Shown: positions 1-10,210, counted from the first letter of the stretch. The stretch: DNA of 38,047 nt from CAVTOO01 sp963736355 (GCA_963736355.1 CAVTOO010000005.1:1-38047); one strand, 5' to 3'. A program made the numbers and translations. Notes: generated from the sequence alone by a model not told the origin.

Positions 1-946
1 CATTTTTTTCCCACTGGGGTGTGGCCGTGGGCAACGACGGGCGCCTGGCCTTTGGCCTGGACCGGCTCGGCAACGACCGCACGATCAAGGCGGGCAGCGG
101 CAATGTGCTCGACGGCGCGTGGCATCACGTGGCCTTCACGCGCCATGGCACCACTGGCCTCATGCGCATGTACGTGGATGGTGTCCAGGTTGCCTCTCAG
201 ACCGGACCGGCGGGCGACGTCAGCTATCGCGACGCTCGATCCACTTCCTGGCCGGATAGCGATCCGTATCTCGTCTTTGGCGCCGAGAAGCACGATGCAG
301 GGGTAGAGTATCCGTCCTTCAGCGGCTGGCTCGATGAGATCCGTATCTCGAACAGCGTGCGCTACACCGCCAATTTCACCCGCCCGGCCGCGTGGTTTTC
401 CAACGATGCCAGCACCGTCGCCCTCTGGCGTCTGGACGAAGGCATTGGCGACGCCGTCCATGAAACGCAGCGGAGCCACCGGTGGCCCCAGCCACGGGTT
501 GCGGCAGTTCGGTGGAACGCCGGCTGGCCCGGTCTGGAGCACCGATACGCCCCTGACCACAGCACCGGCGGATGTCGATGTCGATGGTCTCATGGACTGG
601 TTCGAGCGCTATTTCGGAAGTGTCACCAACGGCCTCGCCGCCGGCGATACCGACGGGGATGGCACCACGAATCTTGTTGAACAAGCCCTGCGTCTCAGTC
701 CGCTCGATGGGGACCAGTCTTTCAAGGTCAGCTCTGGTCCGCAATGGCACCCAAAACGCGCTTGCCTGGCCTGGATTCACCGGAGTGACCTCCGAGGTCC
801 ATCGATCCCAGACTATCTGCAGGCCAGCTCCTGGACCACACTCACCACCTTTACCGCCCCGGCGGGAGCGTCCACGCAAACCTGGACCGACGATCCCCGG
901 AAGCCTCGACCAGGCCTTCTACCAGATCCGCCTGACCCTGCCGTGA
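1..946 (+). CDS. LamG-domain protein with C-terminal calcium-binding-type tail (5' partial, frameshifted)
   Basis: The reading frame is open from the first bases, so the N-terminus lies outside the window. The first ~150 residues form a LamG / concanavalin-A-like domain, with WHHVAFTR, MYVDGVQVA, GWLDEIRISN and ALWRLDEGIGD in the usual order. A DVDVDGLMDWFERYFG ... GDTDGDGTTNLVEQ segment follows, the aspartate-rich thrombospondin-3/dockerin-like tail common at the C-terminus of exported verrucomicrobial and planctomycete proteins. The end (TIPGSLDQAFYQIRLTLP, then TGA) is typical of such secreted proteins. The frame changes near 466, 740, 800 and 895. Several of these shifts resolve as four-base codons such as ACGC and ACCG. 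Likely role: cell-surface or secreted carbohydrate binding. No catalytic domain is visible in the part present. Confidence 0.72.
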
Positions 947-1087
947 TCGGACGAGGGAACGACATGGGGAATGTTCCGCGTTTCTGCGCGGTAGTGAAGG
1001 CTGCTAGTCTTGCGGTTTTGGCTTGCCAGGGTTGCGCATGCACCAGGGCGCGGGCGAGGCAGCCAACTGGCCCGCAAGTGTGCTGAG

Positions 1088-1255
1088 ATGATGATTCCGT
1101 TCTGCACCATCCCGACGGAGAGATACATATTGTTTCGCTACAACCAGAATGTCATTGGCTCAATCGAAGAGGATCGGAAGTATCTGAAGCGGGTGATGGC
1201 GCAGAACCCACCGTCCACGGATCGCCACGAGACGAACAACCTCTTCCCACCATGA
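1088..1255 (+). CDS. Small ORF of unknown function, overlapping the next gene by ATGA
   Basis: An ORF of about 55 codons opens with two consecutive ATG codons and ends at a TGA that overlaps the ATG of the oligogalacturonate lyase gene (ATGA at 1252-1255). The C-terminal part (FRYNQNVIGSIEEDRKYL then NPPSTDRHETNNLFPP) is charged and proline-rich and reads like a real protein tail. I do not recognise the family. Since other gene fragments occur in this region, it could equally be the 3' remnant of a larger gene. No signal peptide or membrane segment is visible. Confidence 0.3.
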   Translation: MMIPFCTIPTERYILFRYNQNVIGSIEEDRKYLKRVMAQNPPSTDRHETNNLFPP

Positions 1256-2472
1256 CAGCTCTACTCTTCCTTTCCTGCCTGTTGCTCCTCGCAGCTTCGC
1301 CCGCCTCGTGCGTGGAACCTTTGAACCTCAATCCTGTAGCTGTGACCGTGCATCCCGGGGTGGACGAGCAATTGCTCTACTTCACCTCCAGCAGCCTGCT
1401 CGCGGATGACCAGCGGCTCATTTTCCTGAGCGAGCGCACGGGGCATCCGAACATCTTCCTGCGCGATCTCAAGACCGGCGAGGAGCGCCAGCTCACCACG
1501 AACACCGAGGGTATCCTCAAGTCCTCCGCCTATTACGACGGCAATCCGTATCGCGGTCTCGGTAAGTCGAGCGTGATGGTCGATCCAGCAAAGGGGCCTC
1601 GTGTATTTTGTCCAGGGGCGGAACGTCTGCGTGGTGGACACGGAGGGGCGTCAGCGCGTGCTCGCGCCGTACCCCGACGGGCAGGTCACCGCGGGCATGC
1701 ACCTGTCACACGATGGCACGCGCCTCGTGCGTGCCGACGATGGATGCGCAGGCTTTCGATGTCGGTCCGGGCAAGATCGACGCCTATGTGCGCGAGCATC
1801 ATCTCTCGTCCTATCTGCGCGTGTTCGACACCGCGCACGGGCGAGCAGGTGCTCTGCGAGAAGGTTCCCGCATGGATCAGCCACGTGCAGTTCTCACCGA
1901 TCGATCGCGAAGTTATTCTCTACAACAACGAGCGCCCCTCCGACTGCGGCATCCGTCGCATCTGGCTCTGGACGGGCAAGGAACATCGTCGTCTGCGCAC
2001 GGAGGGCAGGGCCGCAGCAAGGACGACTGGACCTGCCATGAAATGTGGGAACGCGATGGCAAGACCATCATCTACCACGGCACCTATGTGGATGGCCGCG
2101 CCTACCTCGGTCGCGTGCGTCCCGATGGCACCGGGCGCGTGGAGATACCGCTGCCCGCGGGCTGGCACCGCTACGGCCACTTCACGGTCGGCCCCGCCGG
2201 CTGGCTGGTGACCGATGGCTACTACGAAACGCCCGGTGATCCCGGTCCGAAAGGCAGTGGTGCGTGGCTTTCCCTGCTGCACATCGACTGGAACGCCGGC
2301 AAGATCGACTGGCATCCGCTCTGCCGCCACGGCTCGTCCTGGAAATCCCAGGACACGCACCCGCATCCCATCTTCAACCACGCCTGCACCGCCGTGTATT
2401 TCACCTCGGACAAATCCGGCAAACGCGCGGGCTATCGCGTGGAGTCGCCGTGTGCTCGCGGCGAACCGGTAG
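1252..2472 (+). CDS. Exported oligogalacturonate lyase-like protein (Pectate_lyase22 / PL22), frameshifted
   Basis: The gene starts at the ATG in the ATGA overlap. The N-terminus MTALLFLSCLLLLAASPASC is a clear signal peptide, so the enzyme would act in the periplasm, unlike the cytoplasmic enterobacterial Ogl. The body is a seven-bladed beta-propeller of the TolB-like oligogalacturonate lyase family: IFLSERTGHPNIFLRDL, DDWTCHEMWERDGKTI, and near the end SQDTHPHPIF. The Q-x-x-H-x-H of the last motif matches the Mn2+ ligands of family PL22. The known reaction is beta-elimination of unsaturated or saturated digalacturonate to 5-keto-4-deoxyuronate. At least five frameshifts occur. Those near 1594 (GGGC), 1739 (GCCG), 1831 (ACCG) and 2451 (CCGT) are four-base codons with synonymous alternatives. 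The true C-terminus is LAANR followed by TAG at 2470. The short distance to the next gene suggests one operon. Confidence 0.8.
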
Positions 2473-2513
2473 GCGTGAACTTTCGTCGCAAACATCTTTC
2501 CACTATCCTAGCC

Positions 2514-3723
2514 ATGAAGAACAACCTCACCCGACTGAACCGGCGGGAATTCATCAAGACCACCGGGATCATCGCCGGTGGGCTGATCGCGCATCAAAGC
2601 CTTCGCGGAGCAGGCGCCGGTCACGATCAAGGACGTGCGGATCGCAAAAGGCGTCGCGATTGAGGCGGACGACGGAACCATCGGGACGTTTGCCGGCAGT
2701 CCGCTCCAGGATCTGAAGACGCTCGGAACGGCATCTGCCCGAAAATCCGGGAACTGTTGGTCGGGAAGAACGCCGCTCGATTTCACGCTCGCGGGCGAGA
2801 CGCTGTGGGAGGCGATCTATCCCGGCAAGGCCAGGCTGTTTGGCGAGGGGCGCGATCCGCTGACGGGCGAGTTGATCTTGAACAAGCCGCGCCGCAGCCG
2901 GCACACGGCGACGGGCCGCGTGTTCATCGCGTTCAGCACGGTGGACATCGCGCTCTGGGATTTGCGCGCGAAGCTGCTGAAGAAGCCCGCCTACCAGATC
3001 ATCGGCCCCGGCAGGCGCGATCGCGTGCCGGTTTACTGGCGGCCGGGCGAGGTCGGAATCGCTCCAGTCGAGGCCGCGCGGAAGGCGCGCGAGGCTTTCG
3101 ATCGCGGGTATCGCACCCAGAAATGGTATTTCAGCAAAGGCGCGGCGGATGGCGAGCAGGGCTTCAAGGAGAACGTCGAACTCGTGCGCGTGCTGCGCGA
3201 GGAATTGCCCGACGCGACGCTGATGTTCGACAATCACAGCATCCGCTACAGCGATGACGTGGACTATTCGCTGCGGCTCTGCAAGGCGGTGGCGCCTTAC
3301 AAGCCCTTCTGGATCGAAGAACCCATCTGCCCCGAGCACGTCGACGGCTACGCGCGGATCAAGGGCGAGACCGGCCTGACCATCGCCGGCGGCGAACATT
3401 GGTATACCCGGTGGGCCGTCAAACCGTTCCTCGACCGCAAGTGCGTGGACTTTGTGCAGTCCGACCCGACCTGGTGCGGCGGCATCTCCGAGTGGTTGAA
3501 AGTCTGCGAGCTGGTCCGCCACTATCCTGGCGTCAAGGTCGTGCCCCACATCACCAGTCCGTGGATCGTCGCGCCCCACTGCGTCGCCTCGCAGCCGGAA
3601 GACCTGTGCCCGTTGCTGGAATTCAACTCCGAAGGCGGACGCCAAACGCTGGAGAAACACATGCAGCCGCTGCCCGATGGCCGGATGGTCATGGCCCTGC
3701 CGCAGGAGCCGGGCATCTCATGA
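2514..3723 (+). CDS. Tat-exported enolase-superfamily (mandelate racemase / sugar-acid dehydratase-like) enzyme
   Basis: The N-terminus reads NRREFIKTTGIIAGG, a twin-arginine signal. After a frameshift near 2600 the protein runs to a TGA at 3721. It has the mandelate-racemase fold layout. An N-terminal capping domain is followed by the barrel, with the metal ligands visible as LMFDNHS (Asp), FWIEEPICPE (Glu) and IAGGEHWYTR (Glu), then QSDPTWCGG and VPHITSP carrying the Asp-His catalytic pair typical of acid-sugar dehydratases. The lysine region is QKWYFSKG rather than a clean KxK. The segment 2735-2775 is out of frame by two compensating shifts; the hidden frame reads GICPKIRELLVGKN. The substrate cannot be read from sequence. 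In this setting an aldonic or uronic acid such as fuconate or galacturonate-derived acids is plausible. Confidence 0.8.
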
Positions 3724-3811
3724 GACAGCGCGGCAGCGAACTTGGCGCGAACAGCAGTATTCCAGTTTCATCAAACAGGTGCAACGAGGCACGTATTTGC
3801 CACCCACGCCG

Positions 3812-4554
3812 ATGCGCTTATTCCTGCTCACCCTTTTGCTTCTGACTGCTTGCAGCCGTGCGGCCGATCCGCAGGCACGCGAGAGGGTCTCGCCTACCTC
3901 CGAGGTGCCATCCCGGAGGCGTTGCTGGAGTTTGCACATGTGGACGTGCCTGCCATCGAGAACATCGCGATCCTGGGTGAGGGCGAGGACGAGCACCTCG
4001 GGCTGCACCTCATCCCCGGGCAGAAGAAACGCGGTGGAGGTGTCCGCGCCGAGGTAAGCGTGGGCATACCGTATGAAGAGGGCGACACCGTGCGCTACGA
4101 GTGGCAGTTCATGGTTCCAGAGGACTTTCAGTCCGACGCGCCCCTGAACCGCTGGTGCCTCATCGGACAATGGCATGACCAGCCGGACACACGTCGTGGT
4201 GAGACTTGGGAAGGCTTTCCCTCGCGCAGCCCGCCAGTGCTTGTCGGTCTGGGGGAGTTGCAGGGGCGGCTCGGGATCGGGATCGAATATGGGCCGACGC
4301 ATTCACAGAAGCACGGCCCGATATTCATTGAGCGCGGTAAGTGGCACTACATTGCGGTGGTCATTCACTGGTCTCAGAAGGCGGATGGCAGCGCCACCGT
4401 GTTCTTCGATGACATGACCCGGCCCGTGAAGACCCTGCAAGGGCCGAACATGCACAACGGCTTTCAGCATTATTTCAAGTTCGGCATGTATAGGCACCCT
4501 GAGATCGCCACGGACAACTGGATTCACCTCAAGGACTTTCAGGCGAGGAAGTAA
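3812..4554 (+). CDS. Heparin-lyase-I-like polysaccharide lyase, putative lipoprotein (frameshifted)
   Basis: The chosen start gives MRLFLLTLLLLTACSRAADP, a lipoprotein signal peptide with the lipobox LTAC. The main frame then continues from about 3885 after a shift. The body matches the jelly-roll polysaccharide lyase family (Pfam Polysacc_lyase, PF14099): YEWQFMVPEDFQ, WCLIGQWHDQPD, the RGKWHYIAVVIHWSQ strand, FFDDMTRPVKT and FKFGMYRHPE, ending LKDFQARK then TAA. Family members cleave acidic polysaccharides by beta-elimination; the specific substrate is not deducible. It lies 88 bp after the dehydratase gene on the same strand and probably belongs to the same polysaccharide-utilisation operon. 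The alternative ATG at 3742 in the main frame lacks a signal peptide and is less likely. Confidence 0.75.
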
Positions 4555-4613
4555 CCGCCAGACTACCTGCAAAGCGCCGAATGCAGCTACACCCAGAGTC
4601 AGATGCAAGATAA

Positions 4614-4833
4614 GAGTGGATCGCGTGGCAGTTGGGAGCTGACCAGCACTCGTTGGTGGCCGACCCGCTGTCCGTGGATCCCGAGAAGGACGACTACCGC
4701 CTCGAGCCGGAGTCGCCGGCGTTCCGGCTCGGGGTTCAAGCCGATCCCGGTCGAAAAGATTGGCGTTTACGAAAGCCCGGTCCGTGCGAGTTTGGCCGGT
4801 CGGGGAATACGAATCTGCGGCATCCCCACGTAG
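4614..4833 (+). pseudogene. 3' remnant of a parallel beta-helix (polysaccharide lyase-like) protein
   Basis: The frame opening directly after an in-frame TAA (4611-4613) reads EWIAWQLGADQHSLVADPL, then VDPEKDDYRLEPESPAFRLG. After a one-base shift at a GGGG run near 4731 it reads GFKPIPVEKIGVYESPVRAS. This is the characteristic C-terminal tail of right-handed parallel beta-helix proteins of PVC bacteria (DQHS..ADP.FVDP...DYRL.P.SPA). No N-terminal or helical-repeat part lies upstream, because the polysaccharide lyase gene ends at 4554. Only about 70 codons of an originally much larger gene survive. The rest of the gap to 5028 holds no further gene; only an AAGGAA Shine-Dalgarno-like stretch stands before the fucosidase start. 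Confidence 0.65.
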
Positions 4834-5028
4834 TCCAGAAATGAAGCACAAATGACAGCGAGAATCCCGTGCAACGACAAGGGGCTGTACCTGCGGATGC
4901 GCGAGAAGGTCCCAGCCACCCGGAGACAGCGGCCGTGAGCCCGAATAAATGAGCAATGAAAAGCGGAATTCAACCGGCGCTTCACAAACAAAGAAAGGAC
5001 CCCACATGAACCAGAAAGGAATGCGAAC

Positions 5029-6114
5029 ATGAACAAGCTTCATCGAATTGTTGCCATTGCCGTTGCACTGACTGCACTGCTGGGCGCGAGCGTTTCAACG
5101 GTCCTGGCCCAGAACCAATCGTGCCAGCCGGCCAGCGAACGCACCACTGTCATCGCCGAATGGGAGTTGCTCAAGTACGGCATGTTCATCCACTTCGGGC
5201 TAAGCACCTTCATGCAGGAGGAGTATGGCAAGAAGGAAGAAGCGGCCTGCGCCGATTACCAGCCGGCGCAACTGGACACGGATCAGTGGGCGCGCGTGGC
5301 GAAGGAGGCGGGCATGAAGTACGCGGTGCTGACCACGAAGCACTGCTACGGACACTGCCTCTGGCCCAGCAAGCACTCGGACCGCACCGTGGCCCAGAGC
5401 CCGGTCAAGGACGACGTGGTGAAGCTGTTTGTCGAGTCTTGCCGCAAGCACGAAATCAAGCCGGGCTTCTACTACCTGCTGGGCTGGGACAACTATCATC
5501 AGCGCCGCATGACGCCGGATCACTACGAGGAGTTCTGCCGCAACCAGCTCACCGAGCTGCTGACGGGCTACGGTCCCATCGTCGAGCTGTGGTTGGATAT
5601 CCCGTGGGACCTCGGACCGGGGAACAGCCAGCGGCTGCAGCGGATTTACGCGCTGGCCAAGAAGCTCCAGCCGGACTGCTTGGTCTTGTTGCAACCAGTC
5701 GTTCTGGGACGGCATGGGGCCGCGCACTTGGCGCGTGACGTGGAACTACCACCGGGAAACGCTGAACGAGCGGGTCACGCTGTGGCCCACCGACATCCTG
5801 AACGGCGAATGCACCCCGCCGCCCAAGGACGGACACGTGCCGCGGATCGGTGTGGGCGGTACGACGTATTACGTGCCGATGGAAACCGAGGACTGCCTGA
5901 CGGAGGTCTGGTTCCACACGGGCAAGAACAAGCCCAAGCCGCTCGATTGGCGGCTGAAACGATACGACGAGGTCGTCGGCCGCGGCGCCAACTGGCTGCT
6001 GGACGTTGCGCCCGATCAAACCGGGCGCATCCCCCAGGATCAGGTGGAAGCCCTGATGGAGCTGAAACAGGCACTGGATGGCGCGAGGCAAGAAGTGACC
6101 GAAGATTTCCATGA
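5029..6114 (+). CDS. Alpha-L-fucosidase, GH29 (exported, frameshifted)
   Basis: ATG at 5029 follows AAGGAATGCGAAC. The N-terminus MNKLHRIVAIAVALTALLGA, with a cut after VLAQ, is a signal peptide, so the enzyme is periplasmic or secreted. GH29 features in order: FGMFIHFGLST-like KYGMFIHFGLSTFMQEEYG, MKYAVLTTKHCYGHCLWPS (substrate-binding His pair), KPGFYYLLGWDNYH, and VELWLDIPWD, where the Asp of the LWLD strand sits at the nucleophile position. The frame shifts near 5695; the second part (NQSFWDGMGPRTW ... WHTGKNKPK-like region, GANWLLDVAPDQTGRI) completes the catalytic domain. The exact stop is uncertain. The shifted frame runs on into the next gene, so another shift must lie between about 6090 and 6227; the nearest stop in the starting frame is used. 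It removes terminal alpha-L-fucose. Confidence 0.78.
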   Translation: MNKLHRIVAIAVALTALLGASVSTVLAQNQSCQPASERTTVIAEWELLKYGMFIHFGLSTFMQEEYGKKEEAACADYQPAQLDTDQWARVAKEAGMKYAVLTTKHCYGHCLWPSKHSDRTVAQSPVKDDVVKLFVESCRKHEIKPGFYYLLGWDNYHQRRMTPDHYEEFCRNQLTELLTGYGPIVELWLDIPWDLGPGNSQRLQRIYALAKKLQPDCLVLLQPVVLGRHGAAHLARDVELPPGNAERAGHAVAHRHPERRMHPAAQGRTRAADRCGRYDVLRADGNRGLPDGGLVPHGQEQAQAARLAAETIRRGRRPRRQLAAGRCARSNRAHPPGSGGSPDGAETGTGWREARSDRRFP

Positions 6115-6227
6115 AGAACCAGCGGCGATCCATCTGGACGTGAACTGGCCGAAAAAGCGAATATCAGTTGGTTTCGGCACGAAGCTTTGCCGGCGATCTC
6201 TTCCCGCAAGCGTCAGGGCAGGCACCA

Positions 6228-8683
6228 TGCTCAGCCTGCCGATGGCGTTGTTTTGGGGTCTGGTGTTCTGCGGTCGTATGGTAGCAGCGGAAACGCCAGC
6301 GACTGACACGGCCGCGGCCGTCCTGTTTCCGGCATTTCAGTCGGGATCCATGTCCGGTGTGCAAAGCGTCGTCTTCGCCGTGCGGCCGTTGGGCAAAGAC
6401 TATCATTGGTATGCCAACTTCAGCCATTTTGCGGAGAGCGAGCAGCGCCTGGCCTATGGCAACGGAGGGCGGCTCTGCCGGCTGGATTTCTCCAGCAACA
6501 GGGTCACGCATCTCGTCGATGATCCGGCGGGCGGTGTTCGTGATCCGCAGGTCCACTACGATGGCCGAACGATTCTCTTTTCGTACCGCAGGGGCGGCAG
6601 CGCGTACTATCATCTCTACGAGATCCAAGCCGACGGCACAGGGCTGCGTCAGTTGACCGACGGGCCGTACGATGATCTCGAACCGGCGTATCTTCCCGAT
6701 GGTGGGATCGTCTTCGTTTCCAGCCGCTGCAACCGCTGGGTCAACTGCTGGTTGACACGCGTGGCGATCTTGCACCGGTGCGACGCCGACGGGCGCAACA
6801 TCCGCGTTTTGTCGAGCAATAACGAACAGGACAACACGCCCTGGGTGCTCGCCAACGGGCAAATCCTCTACACCCGTTGGGAATACGTCGATCGCAGCCA
6901 GGTGTCGTTCCATCATCTGTGGATTGCCAGCCCGGACGGCGCGCGGCAAACGGTCTTTTACGGGAATCTGCGGCCCAGCACGGCGATGATCGACGCCAAG
7001 CCGATTCCCAACTCTCCGTTGGTGGTGGCCTCCTTCTCCCCGGGCCACGGGAAGCGCGAACACGACGGCTTTGTCACGGTGCTCGATCCGCGTGCCGGCC
7101 CCGACGCTCCGCAGGCCGTACGTTCCGTCAGCCGGACGCCCGACTATCGCGACCCCTGGGCGTTTTCCGCCGACGCATTCATGGCAGCCCACAAGAGCCA
7201 GATCGTGCTCATGGACGGCCAAGGGCGTACGCAAGTGATCTACGACTTGCCCGCGGCCGATCAGCGCGCGGGCCTGCAGTGCCACGAGCCACGCCCGATC
7301 GCCGCGCGTCCCCGCGAAGCGGTGATCTCGCCGCAAAGTCGACCCGAGCGCGAGTCGGGCCGGATCCTCGTGGTTGAGGCGCATCGCGGCCGAAACATGC
7401 CGGGAGTGCAGCGCGGGGAGATCAAGAAACTGTTGGTTCTGGAGACGCTGCCGAAACCCATCAACTTCAGCGGCGGCATGGAGCCGCTGAGCTACGGTGG
7501 GACGTTCACCCTGGAGCGCATCCTGGGAACGATTCCCGTCGAACCTGACGGCTCGGCCTACGCCGAGGTGCCTGCGCTGCGCAGCCTGTTCTTCGTGGCG
7601 CTGGATGAAAACGACCTGTCGGTCAAACGCATGCAGAGTTTCATGACGGTGATGCCCGGCGAGACCACGACCTGCATCGGTTGCCACGAATTACGCACGC
7701 AGGCCCCACCCTTGCAGTCGCGTGGTTTTGCCGCGGTACGCCGCGCACCCAGCAAGATTGAACCGCTCCGCGACATTCCCGACGTTCTGGACTTTCCTCG
7801 CGACATCCAGCCCCTCCTCGACGCCCATTGCGTGCGCTGCCACGATTGCGATCGGCCGGAGGGCGGAGTCAATCTCTCGGGCGATCGGGGACCGATGTTC
7901 TCGTTGAGCTACTTTTCGATCACCGCCCATTCCCTGGTGGCCGACGGACGCAATGGCATGGGCAATCGTCGGCCGCGCGACATCGGCAGCTCGGCCAGCC
8001 GTTTGATGCAGTTGATTGATGGGAGCCATTACGGGGCCAAGTTCTCGGAAAACCAACGGAAGATGCTCCGACTGTGGATCGACAGTGGTGCGTCTTACCC
8101 GGGAACCTACGCGTCGCTGGGAACCGGAATGATCGGCGGAATCCTGGAGGGCACGATCGACCGCTCGGACCTCGAATGGCCCAGCGTGAAGATGGCGGCC
8201 GAAGTGCTCTCGCGCCGCTGCGACGGTTGTCACAACGGTTCGCGGGTCCTGCCACATTCGCCCTCTGATGAAATCGGCAACCCGCCCTGGGTGGCCTTGA
8301 AACCCGACGATGTTCGCCGCCGCTTTGCCAGGCATCTGGTGTACAACCTGACCCGGCCTGAAAAGTCACTGCTGCTCTTGGCTCCCTTGACGCGGGAGGC
8401 CGGCGGGCATCAACGATGCGGTGAGGTGGTGTTTCGCGATCGCAACGACGCCGATTACCAGGTGCTGCTCCGGTCGATTCGCGATGCCCAGGCAAAGCTC
8501 AACCAGATCAAACGCTTCGACATGCCAGGTTTCCAGCCGCGGCCCGAATACGTGCGTGAGATGCGACGCTATGGCATCCTTTCCGCCCGCGACTCGGCCG
8601 ATGCGCCGGTCGACCCCTATGCCACCGATCGCGCCTATTGGGAATCGTTGTGGTATCGAGCCTCGTCCCTGCGAACGGATTGA
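6228..8683 (+). CDS. HzsA-related exported triheme cytochrome (hydrazine synthase alpha-like, beta-propeller)
   Basis: I chose the ATG at 6228 because it begins a signal peptide (MLSLPMALFWGLVFCG ... MVAAE) although the frame is open further upstream. The 818-residue product has a TolB/WD-like propeller in its first half (HWYANFSHFAESEQRLAYG, ILFSYRRGGSAYYHLYEI, DLEPAYLPDGGIVFVSSRC). Its second half has three CxxCH haem sites: CIGCH, CVRCH and CDGCH. This layout matches the HzsA-related proteins that are abundant in Planctomycetota and related phyla, most of which are not anammox bacteria. Whether this one has any hydrazine chemistry cannot be told; no beta/gamma synthase partner is present. 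It is one of the few long genes here without a frameshift. A periplasmic electron-transfer or oxidative role linked to carbohydrate breakdown is only an inference. Confidence 0.75.
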
Positions 8684-8717
8684 AGCCTTGGGCGAGCTGC
8701 GAACATCGCGCACCCGC

Positions 8718-9776
8718 CTACCACGCATGGGCCTCGGGCGTTTCGCCGCCGGGACCAGGGAAGATCTGATCGAGCCGCGCCAGCGCGCTCGTCGTCGAGT
8801 TTGACTTCGAGGCTGCGGCAGGCTGCCGGTGAGTTGGTCGATGCGTGCGCGGCCCGATGATCGGGCTGGACGACGACCGGGTTGGCAGCAGCCAGGCAAT
8901 CGCCACGTCCGCCGGTCTGCTCGCCGAGTTCGCGGCAGAATGCCTCGTACGCTTCCAGCTTGGGCCGGAGTTTTCTCAGCTGTTCCGGCGTGCCGTCGGC
9001 CCGCCGGCTGTTTTCCGGTCTTCCAGGAGTTCCGCCCAGCAAGCCACCGGCGAGCGGACTCCAGGGGACCAGTCCCACGCCGTACTCGCGGCAGGCGGGG
9101 ACGACCTCGAGTTCGACGTCCGCTGGTTCAGATGATAGAGGCTTTGCTCGGCGATCAGGCCCAAGTTGTGCCGCTGTGTGGCCTTCTCGCACGCCTGGGC
9201 GATGTTCCAGGCGGCGAAGTTGCTGCTGGCGATGTAGATCACCTTGCCCTGCTTGACCAAGACCTCCATCGCTTCCCAGATCTTCGTCCCACGGCGTTTC
9301 GCGTTTCAGGTGCGGCGGGCGATACAGGTCCACAGTCGTGCAGCGCCCCATACCTTCTTGTCCAAAGCTGTTGGCTGCACCGCGGTCGATGTGGTGCATG
9401 TAGTACACGTCGATGTGGTCGGTCCTGCATCCGCCGCAGGCTCTCCTCGCAGGCGCGGCGGATGTGTACGCCGACAGCCCGCGCTCGTTCACGCCGTGGC
9501 CCATCGGCACGTACACCTTGGTCGCCAGCACGACCTGTTCGCGCCGGTCGGCGACCGTCCGCGAACCACTCGGCCGAGAAGCGACTCCGGTGATGCCTTC
9601 GCCCATCTTGAAGCCGTAGGCGTTGGCGGTGTCGAGGAAATTGATGCCCAACTCCAGGGCTCTTGTTCAGAATCGACAGGCTCTCGTCTGCGGGCGTCTT
9701 CCAGCCAAAGTTCATCGTTCCCAGGCATAAGCCGGCTGACCACGACGCCGCTGCGTCCCAAATGTGCGTATTGCAT
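8718..9776 (-). CDS. Aldo/keto reductase (heavily frameshifted)
   Basis: The protein starts MQYAHLGRSG from the ATG at 9776 and ends FPGPGGETPEAHAW before a stop at 8718. Aldo/keto reductase hallmarks appear across several frames: RLCLGTMNFGW, INFLDTANAYGFKMG (Asp and Tyr of the catalytic tetrad), VVLATKVYVPMG (Lys), DHIDVYYMHHID (His), and near the C-terminus EYGVGLVPWSPLAGGLLGG. It belongs to the AKR11/12-like YdjG group by that motif set. Shifts include an AAGA codon at 9661-9664 and a CTTA codon near 9727; both alternatives at each site are synonymous. The gene is convergent with the HzsA-like gene, with 34 bp between the stops. In context it could act on a sugar or sugar acid with NADPH, but the substrate is not readable. 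Confidence 0.72.
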
Positions 9777-10048
9777 CCGTTGGTTCCCCTCTACGGGCAG
9801 GCATATTGCTCCAGTCATGTTGGGTGTCCTTCGCAAGAATACCATCTGCAGTATGCCGAAGGAAGACTGTTGTCCCTACTAATAATTCCATCCTCGTTTG
9901 CTTGAAAAGCCTCCAGCGCAATCCGAAGACGTGGCCATTCAAGCTGAACCCTCCTGAAGTAGAGTATTGCGCCCCCGGGCGATATCCGTTAGTTACGATA
10001 CGACGGTCTCGGTCACCTGCCATGATCCACACCGACACGCTATATAGT
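9777..10048. other. Gap without recognisable gene
   Basis: About 270 bp between the aldo/keto reductase start and the GH95 remnant. It holds no ORF with family resemblance on either strand. It would contain the promoter of the reductase, but I see no convincing -35/-10 pair. A rearrangement junction probably lies near 10048, where fucosidase similarity stops abruptly. Confidence 0.4.
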
Positions 10049-10200
10049 TGGTGATCACGTGTGCCACCCAGCCCCGCGAGTTGTAGTAGGCCTTGGCCGT
10101 CTTGCGCCCCGGCTCCACCAGCGATGCGATCAGCTTGTGCAGCGGCTCGTGCAGCTCCGGCAGGTTGCACATCTCCGCGGGCCAGTAGTTCATCGCGGGG
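10049..10200 (-). pseudogene. Internal fragment of a GH95 alpha-L-fucosidase
   Basis: On the minus strand about 50 codons read MNYWPAEMCNLPELHEPLHK then LVEPGRKTAKAYYNSRGWVA and HVITN. This is the highly conserved (N)xQMNYWPAE ... GRKTA ... RGWVAHHNTD-like core segment of family GH95 1,2-alpha-L-fucosidases. Similarity begins and ends abruptly: upstream lies the C-terminus of the neighbouring glycoside hydrolase, downstream unrelated sequence. It is therefore a 150-bp relic of a gene that is normally over 2 kb. It is either debris of a deletion or a chimeric piece of assembly. Confidence 0.7.
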
Positions 10201-10210
10201 GCATGGCGGG

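Noticed and set aside
5714..8683. A continuous 989-residue ORF fusing the end of the fucosidase to the HzsA-like protein
   Set aside because: The fusion results from the frameshift in the fucosidase; a signal peptide and normal family start occur at 6228, and GH29-HzsA fusions make no sense for an exported haem protein.
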